Part shown: piece after piece, positions 6,884-7,199 of the stretch
Layout of the letters: every line of letters begins with the position of its first letter
Numbering within the stretch: position 1 is the stretch's first letter
Assembly: GCA_021796135.1 (NCBI GenBank)
Contig: JAJYOQ010000208.1
Span: 1-7,199 of the forward strand
DNA length: 7,199 nucleotides
Origin: Bacteroidota bacterium
Lineage (GTDB): Bacteria; Bacteroidota; Ignavibacteria; Ignavibacteriales; Ignavibacteriaceae
Direction of reading: 5' to 3'
Translations under genes and position numbers: made by a program
Notes under the pieces: model-generated
Seen by the model: only the letters and a program-made list of their open reading frames with translations
Database searches by the model: none
Told to the model about the DNA's origin: nothing

Positions 6884-7199
6884 TTATTTTCTAACTATAA
6901 AATTTATCCCCGCACCAACTACATTACTCCCCGAATAATCCATATACATCATTATCAGCGTGAAAGGGAATGTAAATAAATAATACAACGGTAAAAGTAT
7001 TAAAAATATTTTAGAAATATTAACCATTTGGATTGGATATTTTATTCCTAGACGCCATGCCCTATCTCCCCATTTACCATATGTATATCTTGAACGGTAG
7101 ACACTAAATCCTAGCGGTTCTAATTTGGACTCTAAATCATGAAATGAATATCCCTCTCTCGCATGTTTGCTAATAAAACTTTCGTCACTTTCATCATGA
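6884..7199 (-). CDS. C-terminal part of a probable class I SAM-dependent methyltransferase (N-terminus off the right edge)
   Basis: A hand translation gives 104 residues ending at a TAA at 6886-6884; the frame is open to the window edge. The SAM-binding motifs lie outside the window, so the call rests on the C-terminal pattern. HAREGYSFHDLESKLEPLGF resembles the region of class I methyltransferases where the last helix and strands follow the active site. YTYGKWGDRAW is next, then a long hydrophobic stretch (ISKIFLILLPLYYLFTFPF and on to about LIMMYMD), and a closing strand with GAGINFIVRK. Similar proteins with a hydrophobic tail insert are common in Bacteroidota and relatives, some near surface-polysaccharide genes. 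The hydrophobic segment suggests membrane association. The substrate cannot be inferred. It lies 34 bases upstream of the YfhO gene in the same direction, possibly in one transcript. Confidence 0.68.
   Translation of the reverse strand, partial: HDESDESFISKHAREGYSFHDLESKLEPLGFSVYRSRYTYGKWGDRAWRLGIKYPIQMVNISKIFLILLPLYYLFTFPFTLIMMYMDYSGSNVVGAGINFIVRK

Overview
This is a tightly packed window with every gene on the minus strand, so transcription runs from the right edge to the left. Base composition is AT-rich, by eye about one third G+C. Two features point to a member of the Bacteroidota/Ignavibacteriota/Chlorobiota group: a YfhO-type membrane protein in the form common there, and mostly weak Shine-Dalgarno sites. 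This assignment is inference and only moderately secure. No rRNA, tRNA, CRISPR array, insertion sequence or phage gene is visible, and no intergenic gap exceeds about 50 bases.

Layout from right to left, in the direction of transcription. (1) 6884-7199 is the C-terminal end of a probable class I SAM-dependent methyltransferase, cut by the window edge. (2) 4324-6849 is a large polytopic YfhO-family membrane protein, a probable extracytoplasmic (GT-C-like) glycosyltransferase. (3) 3303-4274 is a LegB-type NAD-dependent sugar-nucleotide 4,6-dehydratase. (4) 2162-3310 is a LegC-family PLP aminotransferase, overlapping legB by 8 bases. (5) 1177-2118 is an ATP-grasp ligase-like protein of unknown substrate with a TTG start. 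(6) 863-1186 is a very small HAD-family phosphatase-like protein, also with a TTG start, overlapping the ATP-grasp gene by 10 bases. (7) 1-847 is a NeuB/LegI-type nonulosonic acid synthase that runs off the left edge and lacks its C-terminal domain here.

Genes 3 to 7 read as part of one operon for a nine-carbon nonulosonic (sialic-acid-like) sugar, most likely legionaminic acid or a derivative. The dehydratase and aminotransferase would make the 4-amino-4,6-dideoxy sugar nucleotide. An N-acyltransferase and a hydrolysing 2-epimerase, neither visible here, would give the 6-deoxy-mannosamine-type hexose. NeuB/LegI would then condense that with phosphoenolpyruvate. A CMP-sugar synthetase would be expected to the left of the window.

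The unusual part is the ATP-grasp plus mini-HAD pair between legC and neuB, where the acetyltransferase and 2-epimerase might have been expected. It could install a non-acetyl N-acyl group such as an aminoacyl, but that is a hypothesis. YfhO and the methyltransferase may belong to the same surface-glycan locus or to the flanking chromosome.
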